From the NCBI RefSeq assembly GCF_031202305.1, contig NZ_CP101731.1, forward strand, positions 124,001-188,000: a stretch of 64,000 nt of DNA, written 5' to 3'. Shown one piece after another: positions 46,460 to 55,382 of the stretch. The stretch comes from Pelagibacterium sp. 26DY04 (GTDB lineage: Bacteria; Pseudomonadota; Alphaproteobacteria; Rhizobiales; Devosiaceae). A program made the translations under genes and the position numbers. Each line of letters begins with the position of its first letter. The first letter of the stretch is position 1. Below the pieces are notes generated by a model. It was given only the letters and a program-made list of their open reading frames with translations. It was not told the origin of the DNA and ran no database searches.

Positions 46460-49110
46460 TCCGCCTCCCAGACCTGAGCGAGTTCGCCAAGCCGCTCTGT
46501 CACGGCCGGCATCTTGCGTTTGCAATAAGTGGCGCTGGCGTTGGCCGGCAGGGCGAAGGCCAGATCGTCATAGTCACCGCCGGTATCCGGGCCAGGCAGG
46601 GCGGCGCCGCCGGCGAGACTTGCCCTTGCCGCGCGCAGATAGCCTGTGATCTCCGCCAGCACGGCCTCAGGATCGTCAAGCTGAAGATCGACGGGCTCGC
46701 GCGGATAGAGCAGCGAGGCACTGATGGCGACGTCGTCGCCGAGGAGCGCCTTCACCGCGAAGGCATAGAGGCAGCGCTGAAGCTCGCGTCCGCCGTTCAG
46801 CCGGATCTCACCGCGCGGGGGGCGGCCGGTCTTGTAGTCGCGTACCAGCGCGCGCTTCCCGTCGCCTGAGATGTCGAGTCGGTCGATATAGCCGGCGATG
46901 TTGAAGCCCGTGTCAGGGATCGTGACCGGCGTGGTCGTATCCCAAGGCGTTTCCGCGTCAGATTTCGGTTCCGAGCCGCCGAAGGGAACCTCACCGTAGG
47001 AGCGTGCGCCCGGCAGGACATCATCGCCATAGGACAGGGCGCGGCCCGCCATCACGCGAGCGTCGTCGAGGGTGCGCCCCCAGATGACGGCCGGCGGAAC
47101 CGGACGCTCGCTCTCCCAATCGGCGGCGACGGCCTGAGCTGCCTGCGCCACCGCCGTGTCAATGGTTCCCGCGTCGGCGGAGGCAAGACCGCCTCCAGCT
47201 TCGAGGGCGCGCAAGGCGCGATCGAGAACCATGTGGACGAGATCGCCGATCCCGAGCGCATCGAGCACGAGCGGTTCGGCGCTGCTCTGCGGTTCGCGCC
47301 ATCCGAAGGCATAGACCCACACGAAGCTGAGTGGATTGCGCAGCAGGCGGCGCAGCGAGCTGGCCGACTGGGTCCGGCCGAGGATGGCGAGAACGAGCGG
47401 ATGATCCGCCCGCACGAGCCCGTCATGGGGGGTGATATCCGCCTGCCGCCAGTCGCGCCAGCAGCTCTGCGCACCGACCGCTTGCGGATCGGCGGCGAAG
47501 TCCTCGGGCCGGGCCATTAGGCGGTCGGTTTCGCTGAAGGCGTGCGCTGGCGTCGCATTGCGGCGCAGATAGGTTTCGTCGCCACGTCCGGCGAGCAGGG
47601 GGCTGCGGCCCAGCAGACGCCCGTCGCTGTCGCGCCGGGCGCGCGAGAGAACGACGGTATCGGCCGTCGTGGCGAGGATCGTCTCGAAATCGCGGCGGTC
47701 AGCGAGATTGACCGGCAGCGGATCGAGCACCGGGGTCGGGATGATATGGTCCGGGATCAGGCGGTCCTCGGCGATCTCGCGCGGCCAGCGCGAGGAATTG
47801 AGGCCGAGGAGTCGCACGAAGCGGCGAGGCGACGCGGCGAGCGCGCTGGCGGGCATCCAGGCGACGCAGACGCACGCTTCCAGCCCGTCGTCCTGCTTCA
47901 GGGTTTCCAGCGTGGCGTCGATCGAGGCGGCGGGGCCTGCGAGCAGAGCCTTGCGCCAGATCGCCAGCGCGCGGCCCTTGAGGAAGGCTTCTCCGATCTC
48001 GCTGGCGGCGTCAGGTCCTTTGGCCAGAGTCTCAACCGCCGTGCGCAGCGCCGCAACGTGGTCGGCGCCGTCGGGCCAGTCTTCCGGCGTCAAGCGGACC
48101 AGCAGGCGGTTCCAGGCACTCGGCGTCGAGAGCGGCGCATCGGTCGGCAGGACCCGCAGCCAGCCTTCGGGCAGGGTCTCGAATGGCCCGCTATCCCGGC
48201 AGAGCGCCGCGAGGCGCCGCAGCCGGGATTGCGACAGGCCGCGGACCACGATGTCGGCCAGCGCCGCGGCCGTCTGACCCTCGCGGGTGGTGACGGTACG
48301 GACGCCGTGGACGAAGTGCAGGTCGATGTTCGCGTCGGCGCGCAGGGCCAGGAAATGATCGTCATAGTCGGCGGGCGATGCGGTCGCGATGGCGATCTCC
48401 GAGGGCGAGACGCCAGTTGCGAGCAGACTGCGCGCCCAGCGCATCGCCTCGATGGCCTCGTGATAGGCGGTCGCCGCGCTGACGGCGCTGATCCCTGGCG
48501 TTTGCGCCGGTGCGCGCGTGATGCTAACGCTCGTGCCGTCCAGCCATGCCGGAACGCTCCTCGGGCCGGCCGTCCACTCCACCGGGATATGGTCTGTGAG
48601 GGCCTGAAGCAGCGGCCGCCAGCAGGGCGAGAGTTCAGTAAGGCCGACGATTTCCATGGGGCCGAGGACCGCCGGCGCATGAGCAACGCGGGCAGTCGCG
48701 GCGGTGACGATGTCGAGAGGCCGCATCATGCCGGGCGAAAGCTGGTCGAGAACCGCTGCTTCCAGGCGCGCGATAGCGTCGAGACGCGAATGATCCGCCG
48801 CGCGTGCGGCAAGATCGATGCCCGCGCGCCAGGCTTTGTGGAGCGTGTCGGCTGCCGCGTCGATCATGCCGGGAAGAGCCTTGATGCTCTCCAGTTCACC
48901 CATCGGCGTGGCGCGCAAGGCCGCCTGGATGGCCGCGCGCAGGTTCTCATCATCGATAGGGCGGGCGAAGCCGCCCGCCAGCCGGACGGCGGCCTGCTCG
49001 AAGGACATGATCTGGAGGCCGTGGCGACCGTCGCGACCCGCCGCCAGACGGCTCTCCCGCGAGGCCAGGCGGCCGTTAACGATCAGGGTGGATCGATGCG
49101 CATTGGTCAT
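46456..49110 (-). CDS. AddB-like PD-(D/E)xK nuclease protein
   Basis: An 884-residue protein with the inactive-helicase-plus-nuclease plan of AddB. The N-terminus (STLIVNGRLASRES, LQIMSFEQAAVRLAGG) matches the degenerate motor. The middle has FVRLLGLNSSRWPRE, VVLSRARRDSDG and LRRLLRNPLSFVWVYAFG. A C-terminal RecB-type nuclease follows with GYIDRLDISGDG and ALVRDYKTG near residue 758. I see no cysteines clearly placed for the iron-sulfur staple of classic AddB. The first gene of the leftward arm, it starts with a GGAG site about 170 bases from the shared palindrome. Its stop overlaps the AddA-like start. Confidence 0.8.
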   Translation of the reverse strand: MTNAHRSTLIVNGRLASRESRLAAGRDGRHGLQIMSFEQAAVRLAGGFARPIDDENLRAAIQAALRATPMGELESIKALPGMIDAAADTLHKAWRAGIDLAARAADHSRLDAIARLEAAVLDQLSPGMMRPLDIVTAATARVAHAPAVLGPMEIVGLTELSPCWRPLLQALTDHIPVEWTAGPRSVPAWLDGTSVSITRAPAQTPGISAVSAATAYHEAIEAMRWARSLLATGVSPSEIAIATASPADYDDHFLALRADANIDLHFVHGVRTVTTREGQTAAALADIVVRGLSQSRLRRLAALCRDSGPFETLPEGWLRVLPTDAPLSTPSAWNRLLVRLTPEDWPDGADHVAALRTAVETLAKGPDAASEIGEAFLKGRALAIWRKALLAGPAASIDATLETLKQDDGLEACVCVAWMPASALAASPRRFVRLLGLNSSRWPREIAEDRLIPDHIIPTPVLDPLPVNLADRRDFETILATTADTVVLSRARRDSDGRLLGRSPLLAGRGDETYLRRNATPAHAFSETDRLMARPEDFAADPQAVGAQSCWRDWRQADITPHDGLVRADHPLVLAILGRTQSASSLRRLLRNPLSFVWVYAFGWREPQSSAEPLVLDALGIGDLVHMVLDRALRALEAGGGLASADAGTIDTAVAQAAQAVAADWESERPVPPAVIWGRTLDDARVMAGRALSYGDDVLPGARSYGEVPFGGSEPKSDAETPWDTTTPVTIPDTGFNIAGYIDRLDISGDGKRALVRDYKTGRPPRGEIRLNGGRELQRCLYAFAVKALLGDDVAISASLLYPREPVDLQLDDPEAVLAEITGYLRAARASLAGGAALPGPDTGGDYDDLAFALPANASATYCKRKMPAVTERLGELAQVWEAE

Positions 49111-49281
49111 GGCCGATCTCCATCTCGGGGCGCGTTCTGGGTCGACAGTTGGGGCAATGCCGATGCGGTGTTCACCGCCGCGCTAAAGCTCAGGCTGACC
49201 ACCACCCTCGGATGCCCGGTGACATATCGGCATCGCATTGCAACTACCCCCCATTGACTAACGTCGCCCCAATGCTTATAA

Positions 49282-49318
49282 AAACTATACACACACCTTG
49301 TCAAGGTATGTATAGTTT
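49282..49318. promoter_or_regulatory. Palindromic operator between the divergent defence operons
   Basis: AAACTATACA (49282-49291) and TGTATAGTTT (49309-49318) are perfect 10-bp inverted arms with a 17-base spacer. Inside lies a second, offset dyad CCTTG-T-CAAGG (49296-49306) that extends outward to ACA/TGT with one mismatch. TATAGT at 49311-49316 could be the -10 box of the WYL gene, whose ATG at 49327 is nearly leaderless. A dyad next to a WYL regulator gene is the arrangement known for BrxR/CapW autorepression, so this is probably the regulator's own binding site, controlling both arms. Confidence 0.7.
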
Positions 49319-49326
49319 CTAACCTT

Positions 49327-50202
49327 ATGAGGCTATCAGTGCGCTGGGGCGTCGAGCAACGACTTGAGTTTATCGAGTTCCGCCTGTTCTGGGAGGGAGC
49401 GATCAACCGCGCCGATATCGTTGATTTTTTTGGCGTCTCTGTTCCGCAAGCGTCGAAGGATCTGACCCTCTACCAAGAGCGGGCGCCGGGCAATATGGTG
49501 TACGACACACGCGGCAAGCGCTATGTCGCGGCCGAGAGGTTTGTTCTACGCTTCCTCGATCCTGACCCTTATGTGTACCTTGCCCAGCTCCGCTCTGTCG
49601 CAGAAGGGACCGTCCCGGCCCATGATTCGCTGATAGCGGTGCTGCCAAACACCGATGTAGCACTTACGCCCAAGCGCGACATCGATATCGAGGTTCTAAG
49701 GAATGTCCTCGATGCCACCCGCGAAGGTGCTTCGCTGGACATCTATTATCAGTCGATGAACCGGTCGCGGCCTGATCCGATATGGCGCAGGATCACACCG
49801 CACGCCTTTGGCTACGACGGCTTCCGCTGGCACGCGCGGGCCTATTGCCATCTTGAGCACAAGTTCAAGGACTTTCTGCTGCCGCGCATCCTTGATGTAG
49901 GGCGAAAGGACAGGCCTGGAGCTTCCGGGGATGAGGACTGGCTCTGGAACAATTTCTTTGATGTCGTCATCGGCCCACATCCCGACTTGACGGAGAGCCA
50001 AAAGAAAGTTGTCGTCAAGGATTATGGGCTTGAACATGGCAACGGCACCCTCTCCGTCCGCTACGCCATGCTGTTCTATGTGCTCAAACGACTTGGCCTG
50101 CTTGGCGATGCCGCAAAACAAAGTGCTCGTACACAGCACATCGTTACGGTGAACCGGAAGGAAACCGAGGCAGCGCTGGAACAGGCGGAATATCAGCTAT
50201 GA
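49327..50202 (+). CDS. WYL-domain transcriptional regulator, BrxR/CapW-like
   Basis: A 291-residue protein with an N-terminal winged helix (VEQRLEFIEFRLFWEG, then VDFFGVSVPQASKDL) and a WYL-type ligand-binding domain (LDIYYQSM, ITPHAFGYDGFRWHARAYC), ending in a C-terminal extension. This is the layout of BrxR and CapW, dimeric repressors that hold defence genes off until infection. There is no clear ribosome site before the ATG, so translation may be leaderless. A palindrome overlaps its promoter. It is the first gene of the rightward arm, 25 bases before the SNF2 helicase. Confidence 0.88.
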   Translation: MRLSVRWGVEQRLEFIEFRLFWEGAINRADIVDFFGVSVPQASKDLTLYQERAPGNMVYDTRGKRYVAAERFVLRFLDPDPYVYLAQLRSVAEGTVPAHDSLIAVLPNTDVALTPKRDIDIEVLRNVLDATREGASLDIYYQSMNRSRPDPIWRRITPHAFGYDGFRWHARAYCHLEHKFKDFLLPRILDVGRKDRPGASGDEDWLWNNFFDVVIGPHPDLTESQKKVVVKDYGLEHGNGTLSVRYAMLFYVLKRLGLLGDAAKQSARTQHIVTVNRKETEAALEQAEYQL

Positions 50203-50227
50203 CCGCTTTTGGGAGGCAAGTCGGCTA

Positions 50228-53200
50228 ATGGGGGCGAGACTCGAAAACATCAAGAACGGCGCGTCCGTCCGCGGCATTGCGTCCGCGCAGCCGGTTCAGG
50301 TTGTTTCCGTTGACTGGATCGGCGACCAAGCCATTAGCGTCGTCTTCCGCGATCACAGTGGAACCGTTGCCGAATCCATTCTTTATCGTGACGACGAACA
50401 CCGGCTCGAAGTCGAGAAAACGGGCCGCCCCTGGTCCTTCGATGCCGACGGCGCATTGCTGCGGCTGGTCACGGAAGCCAACCGGATCAAGCTTGCACAT
50501 TATTTCGACCCCTATCTCGCGATCCATACCAGCCTGGTCGATCCGCTGCCGCATCAGATTTCGGCCGTCTATGGCGAGATGTTGCCCCGTCAGCCGCTGC
50601 GCTTCCTCCTCGCCGACGATCCCGGCGCAGGCAAGACGATCATGGCTGGCCTTCTCATCAAGGAACTGATCGCGCGCAGCGATCTCGAACGGTGCCTCGT
50701 CGTAGCGCCAGGCAGCCTTGTCGAGCAGTGGCAGGACGAGCTTGGCCAGAAGTTCAATCTGGAATTCGACATCCTGACGCGCGACATGATCGAGACGTCG
50801 CGATCCGGCAATCCGTTCTCCGACCGCAACCGGCTGATCGTGCGTCTCGACGTCCTGGCACGCAATGAAAATCTCCAGGACAAGCTCATGAGCGCACAGG
50901 AATGGGACCTGATCATCTGCGACGAAGCGCACCGCATGTCGGCCACCTATTTCGGCGGTGAAGTCAAATACACCAAGAGATACCAGATCGGCCAGAAGCT
51001 CGGCCAGGCCTGCCGCCACCTGCTGCTGATGTCGGCGACACCGCACAACGGCAAGGAAGAGGACTTCCAGCTCTTCATGGCCCTGCTTGACGGTGACCGT
51101 TTCGAGGGCCGGTTCCGCGATGGCGTCCATTATGCCGATACAGAAGACATGATGCGGCGGCTGACCAAGGAGGAACTGCTCAAATTCGATGGCCGGCCGC
51201 TGTTTCCCGAGCGTCGGGCCTACACTGTCAAGTATGAGCTCTCCGAGGGTGAGGCCGCGCTTTATACGGCGGTCACCGAGTACGTGCGGACCGAGATGAA
51301 CCGCGTACAGCGTTTTGCCGAGGGCGACGGCAAGAAGCGGAACAATGTTGGCTTCGCCTTGCAGATCCTCCAGCGCCGCCTGGCGTCTTCGCCGGCCGCA
51401 ATCTACCAGTCGCTGAAGCGCCGCCGCGAGCGTCTGGAAAGCGAGCTCAGCGAGGTGCGCCTTGCTACGAAGGGTCGCCGGGCTAGCTTCGACGAGCGGG
51501 CGGTCAATGCAGACATCCTGCGCAACATCGAGGAATATGGGCAAGAGGAAATCGACGAGCTCGAGGACCTGATCTCCACCGGTGCGACGACCGCCGAGAC
51601 TGTGGAGCAGCTCGTTCTTGAGGTCGAGACGCTGAAAAGCCTCGAAGCCATGGCGCTTGGCGTGCTGCGTTCCGGCGTGGACACGAAATGGAGCCAGCTC
51701 AACCGCATCCTCGACGATGATTTGATGATCGACTCGGCCAAGAACCGCCGAAAGCTGATCATCTTCACCGAACCGAAGGATACCCTGAACTACCTGCTCG
51801 AAAAGGTGCGCGCGCGTCTTGGCAACCCCGAAGCGGTCGATGTGATCCACGGCGGCGTATCACGCGAGGAACGCCGCAAGGTGGTCGAACGCTTCATGCA
51901 GGACAAGGACCTGCTCGTGCTGATCGCGAACGATGCCGCCGGCGAAGGCGTCAACCTCCAACGCGGGCATCTGATGGTCAATTACGACCTGCCTTGGAAT
52001 CCCAACAAGATCGAACAACGCTTCGGCCGCATCCATCGCATCGGCCAGACGGAGGTTTGCCACCTCTGGAACCTAGTCGCGGCCGACACGCGCGAGGGCG
52101 AAGTCTATGCCCGCCTCCTCGAGAAGCTGGAGGCTGCGCGAGAGGCCCTGGGTGGGCGCGTCTATGACGTGCTTGGCGAATTGTTCGAGGGCACCGCACT
52201 CAAGGACCTTCTGTTCCAGGCGATTCAGTATGGCGAGCAGGACGAGGTGAAGGCTCGCCTTCTGCAACAGGTCGATGGCGCGGTCGACCAGACTCACCTG
52301 CTTGAGCTGCTTCGACGCCGGGCTCTGACTAACGATACCATGTCCGAAGCCAAGGTCGAGGAACTGCGGCTTGAGATGGAACGGGCCGAAGCACTGCGCC
52401 TTCAGCCGCATCACATCCAGAGCTTCTTCGTTGAGGCATTCCAGCATCTCGGCGGCCGCCTCAAGCGCCGCGAGGAGGGACGTTGGGAAGTGACTCATGT
52501 GCCGGGGCGCATCCGCGAACGCGATCGGCAGATCGGCACCGGCGCGCCGATTCAAAAGCAGTATGAGCGGATCTGCTTCGAAAAGGGCCTGATCAACCAG
52601 CAGCCGGTAGCGGCCTTCATCTGTCCTGGGCACCCGCTGCTAGAAGCGGTGATTAGCCTGATCCGCGAGCAGTATGAGCAGATCATGCGACAGGGCGCGA
52701 TCCTGGTCGATGATACTGACCCGGGCGATAGCCTCTCGGCGATCTTCCTTCTGGAACACACCGTGCAGGATGGACGGATGACGAGCGGCGGCAAACCGAA
52801 TGTGATCTCGCAACGCCTCCAGTTCACCGCGATCGACAAGGCGGGTGAAGCGGTCAACGCTGGTATCGCGCCGCATCTCAACCTTCGCCCCGCAACTACC
52901 GAAGAGATCGAGGCCGTCAGCGACCTGCTGGATGAGGATTGGCTGACGAGTGAGCTTGAGAAGACAGCCATCCGCTTCGCCACCGTGGAGCTGGCACAGG
53001 GGCATGTCGCGGAGATCAAGGCCCGCCGCCTTCCGGAGATCGACAAGGTCGAACAGGAGGTTCGCGCCCGGCTCAAGAAGGAAATCAATTACTGGGATTC
53101 CCGGGCCTTCGAGCTGAAAGAGGAAGAGAAGGCCGGCAAGAAGGCACGGCTGAGCTGGCAAAATGCCCAGCGACGCGCCGAGGAACTGGCCGAGCGCCAG

Positions 53201-53731
53201 AAGCGCCGAATGGACCAACTGGAGCGGGAGCGGTTCATCACTTCGCAGCCACCCCGCGTGCGTGGCGGGATGGTGGTCATTCCGCGAGGTCTTCTTGTCG
53301 CTCGTCAATCACCAACCGTACCCAACCGCTTCGCCGAAGACCCGGCGGCGCGGCGCGCGATCGAACTCGCCGCGATGGAAGCGGTCATGACCGCAGAACG
53401 CGCGCTCGGGCATGTTCCTGTCGACGTCTCCGCACAAAAGATTGGCTACGATATCGCGTCGCACGATCCGAAATCGGGGCACCTGCGCTTCATCGAGGTC
53501 AAAGGACGCATCGACGGCGCTGACACCGTGATGATCACGCGGCAAGAGATCATCACTTCGCTGCACGAGCCGGAGAAGTTCATCCTGGCGATCGTCTCCG
53601 TCAATGGCGGCTTCGCTCATGCGCCGCGCTATGTGCGCGGCCCGCTCGTCGAGCGGGAGCCGTCGTTCCTCGAAACCGCGATCCAGTTCGACCTCCGACG
53701 CCTGCTGGAGCGGGCGCGAGAGCCGGCATAA
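50228..53731 (+). CDS. SNF2-family helicase with C-terminal DUF3883 nuclease-like domain
   Basis: A 1167-residue protein. The SNF2 motor has Walker A LLADDPGAGKT (127-137), DEAH at 232-235, SATPHNG at 269, and the second motor domain with IANDAAGEGVNLQ and RFGRIHRIGQT (about 594-606). A long charged coiled region (about 930-1010) leads to a C-terminal DUF3883 domain, GYDIASHDPKSGHLRFIEVKG (near residue 1088), whose D and ExK residues fit a restriction-type nuclease core. Architecture resembles DISARM DrmD. A GGGAGG site precedes the ATG. Followed at 12 bases by the 543-residue gene. Likely role: moving along and cutting unmodified phage DNA. Confidence 0.88.
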   Translation: MGARLENIKNGASVRGIASAQPVQVVSVDWIGDQAISVVFRDHSGTVAESILYRDDEHRLEVEKTGRPWSFDADGALLRLVTEANRIKLAHYFDPYLAIHTSLVDPLPHQISAVYGEMLPRQPLRFLLADDPGAGKTIMAGLLIKELIARSDLERCLVVAPGSLVEQWQDELGQKFNLEFDILTRDMIETSRSGNPFSDRNRLIVRLDVLARNENLQDKLMSAQEWDLIICDEAHRMSATYFGGEVKYTKRYQIGQKLGQACRHLLLMSATPHNGKEEDFQLFMALLDGDRFEGRFRDGVHYADTEDMMRRLTKEELLKFDGRPLFPERRAYTVKYELSEGEAALYTAVTEYVRTEMNRVQRFAEGDGKKRNNVGFALQILQRRLASSPAAIYQSLKRRRERLESELSEVRLATKGRRASFDERAVNADILRNIEEYGQEEIDELEDLISTGATTAETVEQLVLEVETLKSLEAMALGVLRSGVDTKWSQLNRILDDDLMIDSAKNRRKLIIFTEPKDTLNYLLEKVRARLGNPEAVDVIHGGVSREERRKVVERFMQDKDLLVLIANDAAGEGVNLQRGHLMVNYDLPWNPNKIEQRFGRIHRIGQTEVCHLWNLVAADTREGEVYARLLEKLEAAREALGGRVYDVLGELFEGTALKDLLFQAIQYGEQDEVKARLLQQVDGAVDQTHLLELLRRRALTNDTMSEAKVEELRLEMERAEALRLQPHHIQSFFVEAFQHLGGRLKRREEGRWEVTHVPGRIRERDRQIGTGAPIQKQYERICFEKGLINQQPVAAFICPGHPLLEAVISLIREQYEQIMRQGAILVDDTDPGDSLSAIFLLEHTVQDGRMTSGGKPNVISQRLQFTAIDKAGEAVNAGIAPHLNLRPATTEEIEAVSDLLDEDWLTSELEKTAIRFATVELAQGHVAEIKARRLPEIDKVEQEVRARLKKEINYWDSRAFELKEEEKAGKKARLSWQNAQRRAEELAERQKRRMDQLERERFITSQPPRVRGGMVVIPRGLLVARQSPTVPNRFAEDPAARRAIELAAMEAVMTAERALGHVPVDVSAQKIGYDIASHDPKSGHLRFIEVKGRIDGADTVMITRQEIITSLHEPEKFILAIVSVNGGFAHAPRYVRGPLVEREPSFLETAIQFDLRRLLERAREPA

Positions 53732-53743
53732 AGGGGGGATCAC

Positions 53744-55375
53744 ATGAGGCAGACTGCTGAGAACATTTCCGTGCATGACGCTGAGCAGCGCATCTTCGTG
53801 CAAATCGCGTCGCAGGTCGGGCTTGTTGTTCGTGGTCCCGACATTTTCCGTGAGCTGCAAAAGCGAGTTTTGAGGTGGGGATTCGATCCCGGCAGAAACC
53901 TGAGAAATATTCCCGCCGGCGCTTGGGATGGGGATTCCTTTGAGATTGATCAGGACAATTCTGAACAGGCCGAGGCGATCAAGCTGGAAGAGCCTCGGTA
54001 TTGGGCGTTCAGACTGCGCGAGCGACTCAAAGATACGTCGCGCATCTGGACTACCGAGGTAGGTATCGCGGAGCGGAGCGCCACGGAAGCAGTTTTCGGA
54101 GTTCGTCTCATCGGCGCACAGCGGGGAAGCGCCGAGCCGATTCCTCGCTCGATACCCAATTTCGTTCGTGGCGTTGCATTTACGCAGGACGCCTATCTTG
54201 ATGGCCGCCCGACATCGGCTGATCCGTGGCTCGTGGAGTCAGAACAGGATGTCGATGAGCTTGTAGCCTTTCTGGAAGCGCCGCATCGCCATCATCCCGT
54301 CGTCGTCTTCGCTACACCAGAGGGAAGCGAAAACGCCGACGAGACGGCAATTCCGGTCCCCCCCTTCATCCGAAGGACGGTCGGATTTGTGCATGCGGTT
54401 GTCATTACATCCGAAGCGGCATTCTCTTTGACGAACCGCGTGGGGCGAGAGTTCTCGGTCTATCGCCAGGCAGTTCGAACCTACAATCCCGGCTTTAGCC
54501 CAGACGCGCATCTCCCGACCGACCATCCAGTCGCGACTGCCGCACGCATCGCCGACTGGGGAGATATTGTCGGCTCAACCTTTGCGGATTTCCTCGTTGA
54601 GCAGGCCCTTCGGATCACTCGCCCGCGCGACGTTCTCGAACGGGAGCAACCGTCGTTTCAGCACGTCAAGCGCATTGCGGCGCAACGGGCTCGCGAAAGC
54701 GCCTCCGCCGAAGGGCAAGGCGACGCCGAGCTTTTGCGGCTTGCAGACGAGGAGTTGCGCGCAGCGAAGCAAGAGGCCGAAGCCAGTCTTGAGCTGGCGC
54801 TTAACGCCGACGCCGAGCGGCAACAGGCTCTGTCGGAATTGCGGCAGATTAAGGCGAGCTATATGGCGCTCCAGGCACGCCTTGATGCGGTGCTTTCAGA
54901 GCACCCGAAGAGCGCAGAGCCGATTTTTCCGGACAGCTTGGACGAGATCGAGACCTGGGCCCAAGCTCACTTGAGTGGCCAAGTGGAGCTGCATCCCAAG
55001 GCGATCAAGGCTGCGAGGGGTTCAGATTTCAAGGATGTCGCACTTGTCTACAACGCGCTCCTGATGATGCGGAATCTCTATGTCCCCATGCGCCGCATCG
55101 GCGGTATCGAGCACAAGAATGCTTTTGAGCAAAGGCTCGGGGAGCTTGGTTTGGAAAATACTCGATGCTTTGCCCAAGAAAACAAGGCAAAGAACTTTGG
55201 AGGAGCATATTTCATTCGCTATCAGGACTCTACGCGCGAGCTTGATTGGCATCTGAAAGGCAGCAACAGCCGCGATGGGCGGCTGGGCTTCCGCCTATAC
55301 TATTTCTGGGACGCTGAGACCGGCCGTGTTGTCGTCGGATACTTTCCCGGACACCTCAAGAACGACATCACGTAG
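53744..55375 (+). CDS. Unrecognised 543-residue protein inside the methylase-helicase operon
   Basis: I do not recognise this protein. The N-terminal 270 residues form a mixed domain (VHDAEQRIFVQIASQVG, RLRERLKDTSRIWTTE, HHPVVVFATPEG). Residues about 315-385 are a long charged coiled coil (DEELRAAKQEAEASLELAL). The last 130 residues contain MMRNLYVPMRRIGG, YFIRYQDSTRELDWHLKG and an ending, RLYYFWDAETGRVVVGYFPGHLK, whose strand pattern resembles the tail of RelE-like or small toxin folds. GC is lower than in the helicase gene (33 of 60 bases from 53881). A ribosome site and short gaps place it firmly in the operon. It could be the recognition or effector subunit. Confidence 0.75.
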   Translation: MRQTAENISVHDAEQRIFVQIASQVGLVVRGPDIFRELQKRVLRWGFDPGRNLRNIPAGAWDGDSFEIDQDNSEQAEAIKLEEPRYWAFRLRERLKDTSRIWTTEVGIAERSATEAVFGVRLIGAQRGSAEPIPRSIPNFVRGVAFTQDAYLDGRPTSADPWLVESEQDVDELVAFLEAPHRHHPVVVFATPEGSENADETAIPVPPFIRRTVGFVHAVVITSEAAFSLTNRVGREFSVYRQAVRTYNPGFSPDAHLPTDHPVATAARIADWGDIVGSTFADFLVEQALRITRPRDVLEREQPSFQHVKRIAAQRARESASAEGQGDAELLRLADEELRAAKQEAEASLELALNADAERQQALSELRQIKASYMALQARLDAVLSEHPKSAEPIFPDSLDEIETWAQAHLSGQVELHPKAIKAARGSDFKDVALVYNALLMMRNLYVPMRRIGGIEHKNAFEQRLGELGLENTRCFAQENKAKNFGGAYFIRYQDSTRELDWHLKGSNSRDGRLGFRLYYFWDAETGRVVVGYFPGHLKNDIT

Positions 55376-55382
55376 GGCCACA

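Noticed and set aside
43541..46477. A 978-codon open frame on the plus strand opposite the AddA-like gene
   Set aside because: It is the antisense of a clear UvrD/AddA gene and shows low-complexity, shadow-like composition with no domain.
47542..49257. A 571-codon plus-strand frame opposite the AddB-like gene
   Set aside because: Shadow composition, and it would run through the divergent control region.
50225..51850. A 541-codon minus-strand frame opposite the SNF2 helicase
   Set aside because: It mirrors the helicase gene codon for codon and no family motif is visible.
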